From JAANXG01 sp963731035 (GTDB lineage: Bacteria > Pseudomonadota > Gammaproteobacteria > Arenicellales > JAANXG01): DNA of 64,000 bases. This document shows positions 35,733 through 44,689 of this stretch, piece by piece (positions within the stretch are counted from its first letter, which is position 1; the number at the start of each line of letters is the position of its first letter). The position numbers and the translations under genes were made by a program. The stretch covers positions 1 to 64,000 of the forward strand of contig CAVSUY010000004.1 of the NCBI GenBank assembly GCA_963731035.1. Direction: 5' to 3'. Under the pieces are notes generated by a model. That model was not told the DNA's origin, made no database searches, and saw only the letters and a list, made by a program, of their open reading frames with translations.

Positions 35733-36677
35733 TCAGGACGGCCGACTACCGGTGTCCGATGCCTCCTTGAAGAAGTTCGGGGCCATCAGCTCGATGAATT
35801 TCCTTGCCTGGGGGGAGAGGAATTTGCTCTGCCGCAGCACCACGCCGTAGCTGCGCTCGGGAAAGTATCGGTGCAGGGGAATCCTGGCCAGCTTGTCATG
35901 CTCGGTTATGCAGATGCTGGTGACGATGGATATACCCATGCCCAACTCGACGTACTTCTTTATGACCTCCCAACCGCCGGCTTCCAGCGCGATCCTGTAG
36001 TTGAGATTGTGCTGCTGAAAGACCAGGTCGACGATTCGCCAGGTGCTCAGGTGCCTCGGAGGAAGAATCAGGCCATGAGGTGCGATGTCCTCGAGGGTTA
36101 CGCGCTTCTTCTTCGCGAGGGGATGGTCGAGCGCCGTGATCAGCAGCGGCTGGTAGACGAATATCGGATGGTAGGAGACATCCTCGGGGACCTCCAGCAT
36201 CGAGCCCACGGCGAAGTCCACTTCGTCCGCTCGCAGCATCTCCATGCCGTCACGGCCGGTGACATTGTGCAACTTCAGGCTGATGCCGGGGTACGTATCG
36301 GCGAAGCGTTTGATCACCTCTGGGAGAATATAGAGAATCGTGGATTCACCTGCTGCCACGTTCAGCTCGCCCGACTCGAGATTGCCGCAGTGGGCGGCGA
36401 AGGTCTCCGGCAGGGTGTCAATACCCTGCACCATGGGCCGGGCGATCTCGTACAGGATCTTGCCCTCCGGGGTGAGGCGGATATTCGGGCCCCTGCGCTC
36501 CAGCAGCTCGGTCTGCAGCTCCCGCTCCAAGGCTTGGATCTGAAGTGAGACCGAAGGCTGGCTCAGGAACAACTTTTCGGCCGCCCGCGATATCGATCCC
36601 ACCTGGGCCGTGTAGCAGAACGCCCGCAGCTGCTTCAGGCGATTCTGCTTGTAGTACAAGGTGCCGCTCTTGGCCAT
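35733..36677 (-). CDS. LysR-type regulator, CysB-like
   Basis: 314 residues. N-terminal winged HTH (LKQLRAFCYTAQVGSISRAAEKLFLSQP) and a substrate-binding domain with AAGESTILYILPEVIKRFA, VDFAVGSMLEVP and IALEAGGWEVIKKYVELGMG. The latter segment is typical of the CysB/Cbl branch. CysB-type proteins control sulfur assimilation in enterobacteria, but the regulon here is not shown. Divergent from aceA with a 265-base gap, so it might regulate aceA or itself. Confidence 0.85.
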   Translation of the reverse strand: MAKSGTLYYKQNRLKQLRAFCYTAQVGSISRAAEKLFLSQPSVSLQIQALERELQTELLERRGPNIRLTPEGKILYEIARPMVQGIDTLPETFAAHCGNLESGELNVAAGESTILYILPEVIKRFADTYPGISLKLHNVTGRDGMEMLRADEVDFAVGSMLEVPEDVSYHPIFVYQPLLITALDHPLAKKKRVTLEDIAPHGLILPPRHLSTWRIVDLVFQQHNLNYRIALEAGGWEVIKKYVELGMGISIVTSICITEHDKLARIPLHRYFPERSYGVVLRQSKFLSPQARKFIELMAPNFFKEASDTGSRPS

Positions 36678-36942
36678 TTGAATGCCTGTTCCCTAGTATT
36701 AATCAAACTAATAATGAATATTAACCAAATTGAATTGTCAAATATAGTGCACCGCACCACAATCCCTGGGGTCAGAACTCTGCGTTCCTTCGCAGATCCG
36801 CGAGAGCCAACAAACCGCAGCACGACAAAGTTGGCCTTAGACCTATAAATGCTTCGCGGGGCTACGGGCACGGCCTCGTGATGGGGGGTACTTCGGCATT
36901 TTTAGCTTCGAGGTCTCCCCGAATCACGTGAGGTATCCGCAC
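36678..36942. other. Divergent intergenic region, LysR-type regulator and aceA
   Basis: 265 bases without a gene. AT-rich around 36690-36740 (TATTAATCAAACTAATAATG), a likely site for promoters or LysR-type operators. I could not assign specific -35/-10 elements. Confidence 0.35.
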
Positions 36943-38265
36943 ATGAGTGAGCAAGCGACTCCGGAGTTTGAGCAGGATTGGGCATCCAATCCGCGCTGGG
37001 AGGGGATAGAACGGGACTACACGGCGGCCGACGTCGTCCGCCTGCAGGGGAGCGTTCAGATCGAGCACACGCTGGCCAGAAGGGGCGCCGAAAAGCTCTG
37101 GCACCTGCTGCATCACGAAGACTACGTCAACGCCCTGGGCGCGCTGACCGGGAACCAGGCCATGCAAATGGCGAAGGCGGGGTTGAAAGCCATCTACCTG
37201 AGCGGCTGGCAGGTGGCGGCCGACGCCAACAACGGCTTCACCATGTACCCGGACCAGAGTCTGTACCCCATGGACTCGGTGCCCACCGTGGTCCGGAAAA
37301 TCAACAATTGTTTCAAACGCGCCGACGAAATCCACCATGCCGAAGGTGATGACAGTGTTGACTGGTTCCTGCCCATCGTCGCCGACGCCGAGGCCGGGTT
37401 CGGAGGTGTGCTCAACGCCTTCGAACTCATGAAGGCGATGATCAGCGCGGGCGCCGCCGGCGTTCATTTCGAGGATCAGCTGGCCTCCGCCAAGAAATGT
37501 GGACACATGGGCGGGAAAGTACTGGTTCCGACGCAGGAGGCGGTTCAGAAGCTGAATGCGGCCAGGCTGGCCGCCGACACCATGGGTGTTCCGACGCTTC
37601 TGGTGGCCCGCACCGATGCCGAGGCCGCGAACCTGCTGACCTCCGATTTCGACGACCGTGACAAGGAGTTCTGCACCGGCGAGCGGACCCGCGAGGGCTT
37701 CTTCAGGGTTCGCAACGGCCTGGATCAGGCTATCGCCAGGGGCCTCGCCTATGCGCCCTATGCCGACATCGTGTGGTGTGAGACCGGCAAGCCGGACCTG
37801 ACTTTCGCGCGCCAGTTCGCCGAGGCGATCCAGAATCAGTTTCCAGCCAAGCTGCTGGCGTACAACTGTTCACCGTCGTTCAACTGGAAGAAGAACCTGG
37901 ACGACGCCACCATCGCCAAGTTCCAGCGCGAGCTCGGGGCCATGGGATACAAGTTCCAGTTCATCACCCTGGCCGGTTGGCACGCCCTGAACTACTCGGT
38001 ATTCGATCTCGCGGACAAGTACCGGGATGCCGGCATGACCGCGTACGTGGAACTGCAGGAGAACGAGTTCGGGTCGGAAGATCGCGGTTACACGGCGGCC
38101 AAGCACCAACGCGAGGTCGGGGCCGGATACTTCGACGCCGTTACCACGGCGGCCACCGGAGCGGGCTCCGCGCTGACCGCGATGACCGGATCGACGGAAG
38201 AGGAGCAGTTCGAGGACGAGAAGACGCCGGCAGAGAGCGCAGGACACATCGCCGCGGCCGGTTGA
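36943..38265 (+). CDS. aceA: Isocitrate lyase
   Basis: 440 residues from the ATG at 36943 (GAGG nine bases upstream). Glyoxylate-shunt enzyme splitting isocitrate into glyoxylate and succinate. Visible: LSGWQVAADAN, PIVADAEAGFGG (metal site), HFEDQLASAKKCGHMGGKVLVP with the catalytic Cys of KKCGH, LLVARTDAEAANLLTSD and LAYNCSPSFNWKK. Length matches the shorter bacterial form. No malate synthase or AceK in the window. Ends before a strong bidirectional terminator. Confidence 0.96.
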   Translation: MSEQATPEFEQDWASNPRWEGIERDYTAADVVRLQGSVQIEHTLARRGAEKLWHLLHHEDYVNALGALTGNQAMQMAKAGLKAIYLSGWQVAADANNGFTMYPDQSLYPMDSVPTVVRKINNCFKRADEIHHAEGDDSVDWFLPIVADAEAGFGGVLNAFELMKAMISAGAAGVHFEDQLASAKKCGHMGGKVLVPTQEAVQKLNAARLAADTMGVPTLLVARTDAEAANLLTSDFDDRDKEFCTGERTREGFFRVRNGLDQAIARGLAYAPYADIVWCETGKPDLTFARQFAEAIQNQFPAKLLAYNCSPSFNWKKNLDDATIAKFQRELGAMGYKFQFITLAGWHALNYSVFDLADKYRDAGMTAYVELQENEFGSEDRGYTAAKHQREVGAGYFDAVTTAATGAGSALTAMTGSTEEEQFEDEKTPAESAGHIAAAG

Positions 38266-38375
38266 TCCCGCCGCGGCGGGACCGGATCGATAGAGCCGGT
38301 CCACCCCGGGTTCATCGGCTGCAGAGCAGGGAGCCTCCTGCCGAGAGTCTGCTATGCCTTACTCTTCGCTCTGAA

Positions 38376-38412
38376 CAAAACAAAACCCGGTGCAACACCG
38401 GGTTTTGTTTTG
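38376..38412. terminator. Bidirectional rho-independent terminator between aceA and cspA
   Basis: A CCCGGTG-CAA-CACCGGG stem-loop is extended by a further ten pairs of A/T-rich sequence (CAAAACAAAA / TTTTGTTTTG), giving a T-rich tail on both strands. It sits between the convergent aceA and cold-shock genes. Confidence 0.92.
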
Positions 38413-38439
38413 GAGCGGGTCGAATCCCCTCGCTACGAC

Positions 38440-38640
38440 TCAGGCTCCCTTGATATGGGCCGCTTTGGGCCCCTTCGGACCCTGTTCCAGCTCGTACTCT
38501 ACTTCCTGGCCTTCGGTTAAGGTCTTGTAACCCTCCATCTCGATGGCGGAATAGTGCGCAAACACGTCATCGCCGCCGTCGCTGGGGGAGATAAAACCAA
38601 ATCCCTTCGCCGCATTAAACCACTTGACGGTTCCCCTCAT
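38440..38640 (-). CDS. cspA: Cold-shock domain protein
   Basis: 66 residues, one OB-fold. RNP1 KGFGFISP and RNP2 DDVFAHYSAI are intact, with the aromatic residues needed to stack on single-stranded nucleic acid (W8, F16, F18, F28, H30 region). Good ribosome site GAGGA seven bases before the ATG. Csp paralogues cannot be told apart, so the symbol is generic. Convergent with aceA and divergent from clpS, an arrangement common in gammaproteobacteria. Confidence 0.93.
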   Translation of the reverse strand: MRGTVKWFNAAKGFGFISPSDGGDDVFAHYSAIEMEGYKTLTEGQEVEYELEQGPKGPKAAHIKGA

Positions 38641-38963
38641 ACGTCAGTCCTCACTTTGGTTGTATCATTGGTAAGTCAATTACTGCCGGTGTAGCCCGGC
38701 TCAACATGACATGTTGCTTGCATTTTTGGGCGGGGTCAAGAATCCGGCCCGGATAATTCGTTCGCCATACGGTGGACCCAGGCTTGAATTTTCTGAAAAT
38801 CGCCGCACACTTAAGGGGTCTCCCGAGGGCGGACGGCGATTGCCCGGCTGCTCCAACCCCGGGCCGATCGGCGGTCGTGGGAGGCGGGGGCGCCTGTTTC
38901 GTTCGGCTTGGCGAAGGGGTTAGACTAGGTTTTGTACGCAGGCAGACCGTCGATTTCGCAGCG
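38641..38963. other. Divergent intergenic region, cspA and clpS
   Basis: 323 bases without a supported gene. It must hold the promoters of the cold-shock gene and clpSA. The part next to cspA (about 38660-38720) is relatively AT-rich. I could not identify specific elements. Confidence 0.35.
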
Positions 38964-39284
38964 ATGAGCACCAGGAAAGACCTTTACACCGACAATGGGC
39001 AGGTCGCTGAAGAGGCCCGGCCCAAACTGAAGAAGCCGAGCCTTTACAAGGTCCTGCTGTTGAACGACGATTACACTCCGATGGAGTTCGTGGTGGTGGT
39101 GCTGGAGCGAGTGTTCAGTAAGCCGAGGGAGCAGGCAGTCCGGATCATGCTTCACGTGCACCAGAAGGGTGTCGGCGTCTGCGGAGTGTTCACGCACGAA
39201 ATCGCCGAGACCAAGGTGCGGCAGGTCATGGACTTCGCCCAGGAAAATCAACATCCTCTGCAATGCACGATGGAGCCCGAATAG
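38964..39284 (+). CDS. clpS: ClpS, adaptor of the ClpAP protease
   Basis: 106 residues. Binds N-degron substrates and hands them to ClpA. Conserved ClpS core YKVLLLNDDYTPMEFVVVVLE (Asn-Asp-Asp and Met of the N-end pocket), then AVRIMLHVHQKGVGVCGVFTHEIAETKV with the H-x-x-G segment. A flexible, charged N-terminus precedes it. Six bases before clpA. Confidence 0.96.
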   Translation: MSTRKDLYTDNGQVAEEARPKLKKPSLYKVLLLNDDYTPMEFVVVVLERVFSKPREQAVRIMLHVHQKGVGVCGVFTHEIAETKVRQVMDFAQENQHPLQCTMEPE

Positions 39285-39290
39285 ACCCAG

Positions 39291-41576
39291 ATGCTGTCCG
39301 ACGAACTTGAACAAACACTGAACTCCGCGATCCAGCTCGCCCGCGACGAACGACACGAGCTCATCACCGTGGAGCACCTGCTCATGGCGCTGCTGGACAA
39401 TAGCGCCGCCAACCAGGTGCTGCGGGCCTGCGGGGGCAATATAGAAGTCCTGCGACAGGAGCTCGGAGAGTTTCTGTCGATGCAGGTCCCGAGCATTGCC
39501 GAGGATTCCGACGACGACACCCAGCCCAGCCTGGGCTTCCAACGGGTCATACAACGCGCGGTTCTGCACGTGCAAAGCTCCGGCAAGAAGGAGGTCTCCG
39601 GGGAAAACGTGCTGGTGGCGATTTTTGCCGAGAAGGATTCTCATGCCGTGTACTTCCTGCACAAGCAGGACATCACCCGCTTCGACGTGGTGAACTACAT
39701 CGCCCACGGCATCTCGAAAGTCAGCGACGGCATGTCGGAGCTTCCCGCCCCCGACGAGCAGGTCGAGACGGATCAGGAGAATCAGCAGCAGAGTCCGCTG
39801 GAAGCGTTCGCGGTGGATCTCAATGCGCAGGCGCGAGCCGGCCGCATCGACCCGCTGATTGGGCGCAACAACGAGCTCGACCGCACCATCCAGATTCTCA
39901 GCCGTCGGCGCAAGAACAATCCCTTGTATGTCGGCGAGGCCGGGGTCGGCAAGACCGCTATCGCCGAAGGTTTGGCCAAGAAGATCGTCGATGGGGACGT
40001 GCCCGAGGTGTTGGCCCACAGCAATGTTTACGCTCTGGACATGGGCGCGCTTCTGGCGGGGACCAAGTATCGCGGCGATTTCGAGCAGCGTCTCAAGGCG
40101 GTCCTGGCGCAGCTCGCCAAAAAGGACGGCGCGATTCTGTTCATCGACGAGATTCACACCATCATCGGCGCCGGCGCCGCCTCCGGCGGGGCCATGGACG
40201 CGTCGAACCTGCTCAAGCCGGTGCTGGCTTCCGGTGAGTTGAAGTGCATCGGGTCTACGACCTACCAGGAATACCGAGGGATCTTCGAGAAAGACCGGGC
40301 GCTGTCGCGCCGGTTCCAGAAGATCGACGTAGTGGAGCCCAGCATCGAGGAAACCGTAGAGATTCTGAACGGCCTCAAGTCCCGCTTCGAGGAGCATCAC
40401 GACATTCGTTACACGCGCCAGGCGCTGCGCAGCGCCGCGGAGCTATCGGCACGCTATATCACCGACCGGTTCCTGCCGGACAAGGCTATCGATGTCATCG
40501 ATGAGGCCGGCGCCAGCATGCAGTTGTTGAGCCCGAGCAAGCGCAAGAAGACGATCGGTGTGGGGGATATAGAGAATATCGTCGCCAAGATCGCCCGCAT
40601 CCCCCCGAAGAGCGTCTCCGCGCGGGATAAGGATGCGTTGCGGACACTCGAGCGCGACCTCAAGCTGGTGGTCTTCGGCCAGGACGACGCGATCTCGGCG
40701 CTGGCTTCGGCCATAAAGATGTCGAGGTCGGGTCTTGGCAACAGCGACCGGCCCATTGCCTCGTTTCTGTTCTCCGGCCCGACCGGCGTCGGCAAGACCG
40801 AGGTGACGCGCCAGCTTGCCCAGACCATGGGAATCGAGCTGATCCGCTTCGACATGTCCGAGTACATGGAGCGGCACACGGTTTCCCGGCTGATAGGCGC
40901 CCCTCCGGGCTACGTCGGCTTCGACCAGGGCGGGTTGATGACCGACGCCATTATCAAGCACCCGCACTCGGTGCTGCTTCTCGACGAGATAGAAAAGGCG
41001 CACCAGGACGTATTCAACCTCCTGCTGCAGGTGCTCGACTATGGCACCTTGACGGACAACAATGGCCGCAAAGCCGACTTCCGCAACGTGATCATCGTCA
41101 TGACTACCAACGCGGGTGCGCAGCGGATGGCGCGCAATGTCATGGGCTTCAAGTCGCAGGACCACAGCAAGGATGACCTGGAAGAGATTACGAACCTTTT
41201 TTCGCCGGAGTTCCGCAACCGCCTCGACGCCATCATCCCGTTCAAGTCCCTGGATGAGGAGACGGTACGCAGCGTGGTGGACAAGTTCGTTCTGGAGGTC
41301 GAGGCCCAGCTCGCCGACAAGAACGTGTCCCTGGATGTGGACGAGGATGCCCGCCGCTGGTTGGCGCGCCACGGGCACGATCCGGCGATGGGCGCACGTC
41401 CCATGGCCAGGCTTATCCGCGAGAAGATCAAGCGCGCTCTGGCCGACGAGCTGCTCTTCGGGAAGCTGGCGGGCGGCGGAGAGGTAGGCATCAGCGTGGT
41501 TGACGACGAGTTGTCATTCGACGTGCGTCCCGCCAGGAACGCCAGCGACCGCAACGCGCAAACCGAGCCCGAGTAG
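39291..41576 (+). CDS. clpA: ClpA, ATP-dependent Clp protease ATP-binding subunit
   Basis: 761 residues, close to E. coli ClpA (758). N-domain (about 1-145) that docks ClpS; AAA-1 with Walker A GEAGVGKT and Walker B ILFIDEIHT; AAA-2 with Walker A GPTGVGKT and Walker B VLLLDEIEKAH. The ClpP-docking loop is expected in the second AAA domain (around residue 620: MGFKSQDHS region). Forms hexamers that unfold proteins for ClpP. Followed by the 91-bp repeat array. Confidence 0.97.
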   Translation: MLSDELEQTLNSAIQLARDERHELITVEHLLMALLDNSAANQVLRACGGNIEVLRQELGEFLSMQVPSIAEDSDDDTQPSLGFQRVIQRAVLHVQSSGKKEVSGENVLVAIFAEKDSHAVYFLHKQDITRFDVVNYIAHGISKVSDGMSELPAPDEQVETDQENQQQSPLEAFAVDLNAQARAGRIDPLIGRNNELDRTIQILSRRRKNNPLYVGEAGVGKTAIAEGLAKKIVDGDVPEVLAHSNVYALDMGALLAGTKYRGDFEQRLKAVLAQLAKKDGAILFIDEIHTIIGAGAASGGAMDASNLLKPVLASGELKCIGSTTYQEYRGIFEKDRALSRRFQKIDVVEPSIEETVEILNGLKSRFEEHHDIRYTRQALRSAAELSARYITDRFLPDKAIDVIDEAGASMQLLSPSKRKKTIGVGDIENIVAKIARIPPKSVSARDKDALRTLERDLKLVVFGQDDAISALASAIKMSRSGLGNSDRPIASFLFSGPTGVGKTEVTRQLAQTMGIELIRFDMSEYMERHTVSRLIGAPPGYVGFDQGGLMTDAIIKHPHSVLLLDEIEKAHQDVFNLLLQVLDYGTLTDNNGRKADFRNVIIVMTTNAGAQRMARNVMGFKSQDHSKDDLEEITNLFSPEFRNRLDAIIPFKSLDEETVRSVVDKFVLEVEAQLADKNVSLDVDEDARRWLARHGHDPAMGARPMARLIREKIKRALADELLFGKLAGGGEVGISVVDDELSFDVRPARNASDRNAQTEPE

Positions 41577-41602
41577 GCCCGGCCAGGGCAGGCGCCTCAT
41601 TC

Positions 41603-41887
41603 GTGGATCGCGGATTGTGGATCGCGGCTGAAGCCGCTCCTACAATCCCGGGTTTGGCAGTACGCTGATCCCCGGATTGTGGGAGCCTGATTCCTGGATC
41701 GCGGATTGTGGATCGCGGCTGAAGCCGCTCCTACAATCCCGGGTTTGGCAGTACGCTGATCCCCGGATTGTGGGAGCCTCATTCCTGGATCGCGGATTGT
41801 GGATCGCGGCTGAAGCCGCTCCTACAATCCCGGGTTTGGCAGTACGCTGATCCCCGGATTGTAGGAGCGGCTTCAGCCGCGATCGGG
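41603..41887. repeat. Tandem array, three copies of a 91-bp REP-containing unit plus an inverted core
   Basis: ATCGCGGCTGAAGCCGCTCC begins at 41621, 41712 and 41803, an exact 91-base period. Each is followed by TACAATCCCGGGTTTGGCAG and TACGCTGATCCCCGGATTGT. The array closes with the core in the other orientation (GTAGGAGCGGCTTCAGCCGC at about 41862), so the last unit forms a REP pair. It lies in the convergent gap between clpA and DUF3108. Confidence 0.92.
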
Positions 41888-41937
41888 CGGAGGTCCCTCA
41901 CTCCCGCAGGATGATGTGGCGACAGATCACCCTCTCC

Positions 41938-41972
41938 CCGCACGCGGGGGAGGGGACTGGGGTGGGGGACAG
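41938..41972. repeat. GC-rich palindromic intergenic sequence
   Basis: CCCTCTCCCCGCACGCGGGG followed by GAGGGGACTGGGGTGGGGG: a short hairpin of the same CTCTCCC/GAGGGG type as at 30547-30751. No gene is seen between 41888 and 42045. Confidence 0.45.
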
Positions 41973-42045
41973 CGCGTGACGCCGCATGTTCGCCCTTCCC
42001 GGTTCCAAACATGCGTGGGTACCAAAGGGGCTGCGTTCCATTGCC

Positions 42046-42768
42046 CTACACGCCGTCGCTGGCCGTCAACTCCATGGTGGTAACACGGAACTTGCGTCGT
42101 TCCACGATCTTGACGGCGATATTCTGCTTGTCCGGGGCCACCCAGATCGACAGCGTCTTGTCGGGAGAGTCGGCCCGCTGCTGATCGATCCGCACGGTGT
42201 CAAACTCGCCGGCCGGAACCTTGATCGTCTCGTGGCTCACCTTTATGTCTTCGAAGTGCCGCATCACTTCTCCCCCGAGAATATGGATGGACGGATAGTC
42301 CTTGAGGGAAATCCTGTCGGCGGCCGCAAAGGCAAAGGGTACGGTGCAGTTGTCAATGACGTAGCCGGTCAGCGGAATGTCCAGCACGTTGCCGTCCTTG
42401 TATCGAACTTTCATCTCGTTCCACAAAAAGTCGGCGGAATGAGTGTAGGCGTCACGCCCGTCTTTCTCTATGCTGTAGCGCCGCGGCTTGATCTCCATAC
42501 TGTCGGATACCGAGAAATCGCACTCTTCATGCAAGGACCCTCCCAGCAGTATCGCCGCCAAGCCCTCGGCGCGCGTGTCCGAGCGCACGTGGTACATGTC
42601 TCCCTGCCGGCTGATGCTGACAACAAGAAAACCGAGCTCGGTATCGTAGAGTCTGACGTCGTAGGTCAGTTTCGCGGAATCTGGCAGCTGAGCGAGATCG
42701 GGCCTGGCGGCCAGGGCCGCGCCGGTGGCGAGCAGGATGGTCAGGGCCAGGCGTACCTTGGATTTCAT
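42046..42768 (-). CDS. DUF3108 exported protein
   Basis: 240 residues from the ATG at 42766-42768. Signal peptide (VRLALTILLATGAALA|AR), then a beta-rich periplasmic domain: LTYDVRLYDTELGFLVVSISRQGD, PRRYSIEKDGRDAYTHSADF, HFEDIKVSHETIKVPAGEFDTVRI and LSIWVAPDKQNIAVKI, all typical of DUF3108. The start overlaps the purN stop by four bases. The family is regularly found behind purM-purN; function unknown. Confidence 0.85.
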   Translation of the reverse strand: MKSKVRLALTILLATGAALAARPDLAQLPDSAKLTYDVRLYDTELGFLVVSISRQGDMYHVRSDTRAEGLAAILLGGSLHEECDFSVSDSMEIKPRRYSIEKDGRDAYTHSADFLWNEMKVRYKDGNVLDIPLTGYVIDNCTVPFAFAAADRISLKDYPSIHILGGEVMRHFEDIKVSHETIKVPAGEFDTVRIDQQRADSPDKTLSIWVAPDKQNIAVKIVERRKFRVTTMELTASDGV

Positions 42769-43445
42769 ACCGTCACCGTCTTCGCACCCGACACCGGATC
42801 CCGACCCGGAGACAGTCCCTGCTCCGGATCCACTCTGCCGTCCAGCAAGACCTGTCCATTGTGAACCGACAGGCGTTGTTGGGCGATCCACAGCACCGCC
42901 GTCGGCAGGATGCGATGCTCCACAGCCTGCACCTTCCGCTGCAGGGTCTCCGGGGTATCGGACGCCTCGACGTCCACCCGGCCCTGAATGACCACTGGCC
43001 CGGCGTCCAGCTTATCGGTCACGAAGTGCACGCTGGCGCCGTGTACACGGTCGCCGTGCTCCAGCGCCCGCCGATGAGTATGCAGCCCGGGGTACTTGGG
43101 CAACAGAGACGGGTGCAGGTTAACCAGGCGATTTCTGTAGTGCGCGACGAACTCGGGTTGGAGTATGCGCATGAACCCCGCCAGCACCACCAGCCCGGGG
43201 TCGTAGTGATCGACGCGCTCCGCCAGGGCCCGGCAGAATTCCCGCGGGGTGTCGAAGCTGCGATGGTCCACAACATGGGACGGGATGCCGGCATTGCCGG
43301 CTCGAACGAGACCATAGGCATCCGGTTCGTTGCTGACCACGGCGCGAATAACGATGGGCAGCGTTCCAGCCTTGGCGTGGTCGATCAGCACCTGCAGGTT
43401 GCTGCCGTTTCCGGAGACCAGTACGACGATGGGCAGGTCAGTCAT
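42765..43445 (-). CDS. purN: Phosphoribosylglycinamide formyltransferase PurN
   Basis: 226 residues. Uses formyl-THF to make FGAR. Glycine-rich substrate loop VSGNGSNLQVLID, cofactor region LAGFMRIL, catalytic Asn-His-Asp set in LVNLHPSLLPKYPGLHTHRRALEHGD and GASVHFVTDKLDAGPVV. Overlaps the purM end by 8 bases and the DUF3108 start by four, so purM-purN-DUF3108 is one operon. Confidence 0.96.
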   Translation of the reverse strand: MTDLPIVVLVSGNGSNLQVLIDHAKAGTLPIVIRAVVSNEPDAYGLVRAGNAGIPSHVVDHRSFDTPREFCRALAERVDHYDPGLVVLAGFMRILQPEFVAHYRNRLVNLHPSLLPKYPGLHTHRRALEHGDRVHGASVHFVTDKLDAGPVVIQGRVDVEASDTPETLQRKVQAVEHRILPTAVLWIAQQRLSVHNGQVLLDGRVDPEQGLSPGRDPVSGAKTVTV

Positions 43446-44475
43446 GAATACGCACCACCTCACCGTCAGGTGCGTGGGCACGGCCGATTTCCCATGCCTC
43501 TATCCCCCTGGAATTGAAATGCGCCAGGGTCTGCTTAGAGTCCGGCTCGGAAACGACGAGCACCATGCCAAGGCCACAGTTGAACGTGCGAAGCATCTCG
43601 CTTTCATCGATGCGGCCGTGTTCCCGGATCCAGTCGAAGATGGCCGGCTGCCGCCATGCCGACCTGCTCAATGTCACACCGGCGCACGGCGGCATCACCC
43701 GGGAGAGATTCGCCGCAATGCCGCCGCCGGTGATATGCGCAATCGCTTTCACCTTAACCGACCGAATCAACTCCAGGACCGGTTTCACGTAAATATGGGT
43801 CGGCCGCAGAAGGTGGTCCCCCACGGTTTCGTCACCGAAAGGCGCGCTCAGATCAAGCCCTGCCGTTTCAATAACCTTGCGGATCAGGGAATAGCCGTTG
43901 GAGTGGGGGCCGGAGGAAGCGAGTCCGACCACGACGTCCCCTGGACGCACCGTGGATCCGTCAATCACCGCGTCCTTCTCCACCGCGCCGACACAGAAAC
44001 CGGCCAGATCGTATTCTCCGTCGGAGTACATCCCCGGCATCTCCGCGGTCTCGCCGCCGATCAGCGCCGCCCCGGCGAGTTCGCAGCCAGCCCCGATGCC
44101 CTCGATGACCGCTACAGCCACAGCCTGCGACAACCTGCCGGTGGCGAAGTAGTCCAGGAAAAACAGCGGCTCGGCCCCTTGAACCAGCACGTCGTTGACG
44201 CACATGGCCACCAGATCGATGCCGATGGTATTGTGCCGGTTCATCTCGACCGCGAGCTTGAGCTTGGTGCCGACACCGTCCGTGCCGGAAACGAGCACGG
44301 GATGGCGGAATCCCGGCGGGACCTCGAACAGGGCGCCGAAGCCGCCCAAGCCATCCAGCACGCCCTCGCGGCGCGTTCGGCCTGCGATGGGCTTGATGGC
44401 TTCAACCAAGGCGTCGCCGGCATCGATGTCGACGCCCGCGTTGCGGTAGCTCAGTGGAGGTTCGAGGGACGGCAT
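43438..44475 (-). CDS. purM: Phosphoribosylformylglycinamidine cyclo-ligase PurM
   Basis: 345 residues from the ATG at 44473-44475. AIR synthetase: SYRNAGVDIDAGDALVEAIK at the start, LVSGTDGVGTKLKLA (nucleotide site), CVNDVLVQGAEPLFFLDYFA, LIGGETAEMPGMY, GLASSGPHSNGYSLIR and AHITGGGIAANLSR. Follows the family through its full length. First gene of its operon, divergent from the phosphatidyltransferase gene. Confidence 0.96.
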   Translation of the reverse strand: MPSLEPPLSYRNAGVDIDAGDALVEAIKPIAGRTRREGVLDGLGGFGALFEVPPGFRHPVLVSGTDGVGTKLKLAVEMNRHNTIGIDLVAMCVNDVLVQGAEPLFFLDYFATGRLSQAVAVAVIEGIGAGCELAGAALIGGETAEMPGMYSDGEYDLAGFCVGAVEKDAVIDGSTVRPGDVVVGLASSGPHSNGYSLIRKVIETAGLDLSAPFGDETVGDHLLRPTHIYVKPVLELIRSVKVKAIAHITGGGIAANLSRVMPPCAGVTLSRSAWRQPAIFDWIREHGRIDESEMLRTFNCGLGMVLVVSEPDSKQTLAHFNSRGIEAWEIGRAHAPDGEVVRIHD

Positions 44476-44689
44476 GGTCAAAAATATTACGGAGCGCGGC
44501 CGGAATTCTACCTGAATCGCAGACAGTGCGTAGCCTCGATTACCGCGTAGGGTACCCGGATTCCGGATGAAATGTGAAGGAACGACAGCCTGTCGAACAC
44601 GCCGTTCGTCCAGTATTCCTCGTCCGGACTGCGGCCCCGCCGTCCGCATCCTCCACCGGGGCCTTTGCCGCTCCCGGAACATCTACGGT

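Noticed and set aside
36635..36871. 78-codon minus-strand frame upstream of the CysB-like regulator
   Set aside because: Overlaps the regulator start and promoter region; no recognisable features.
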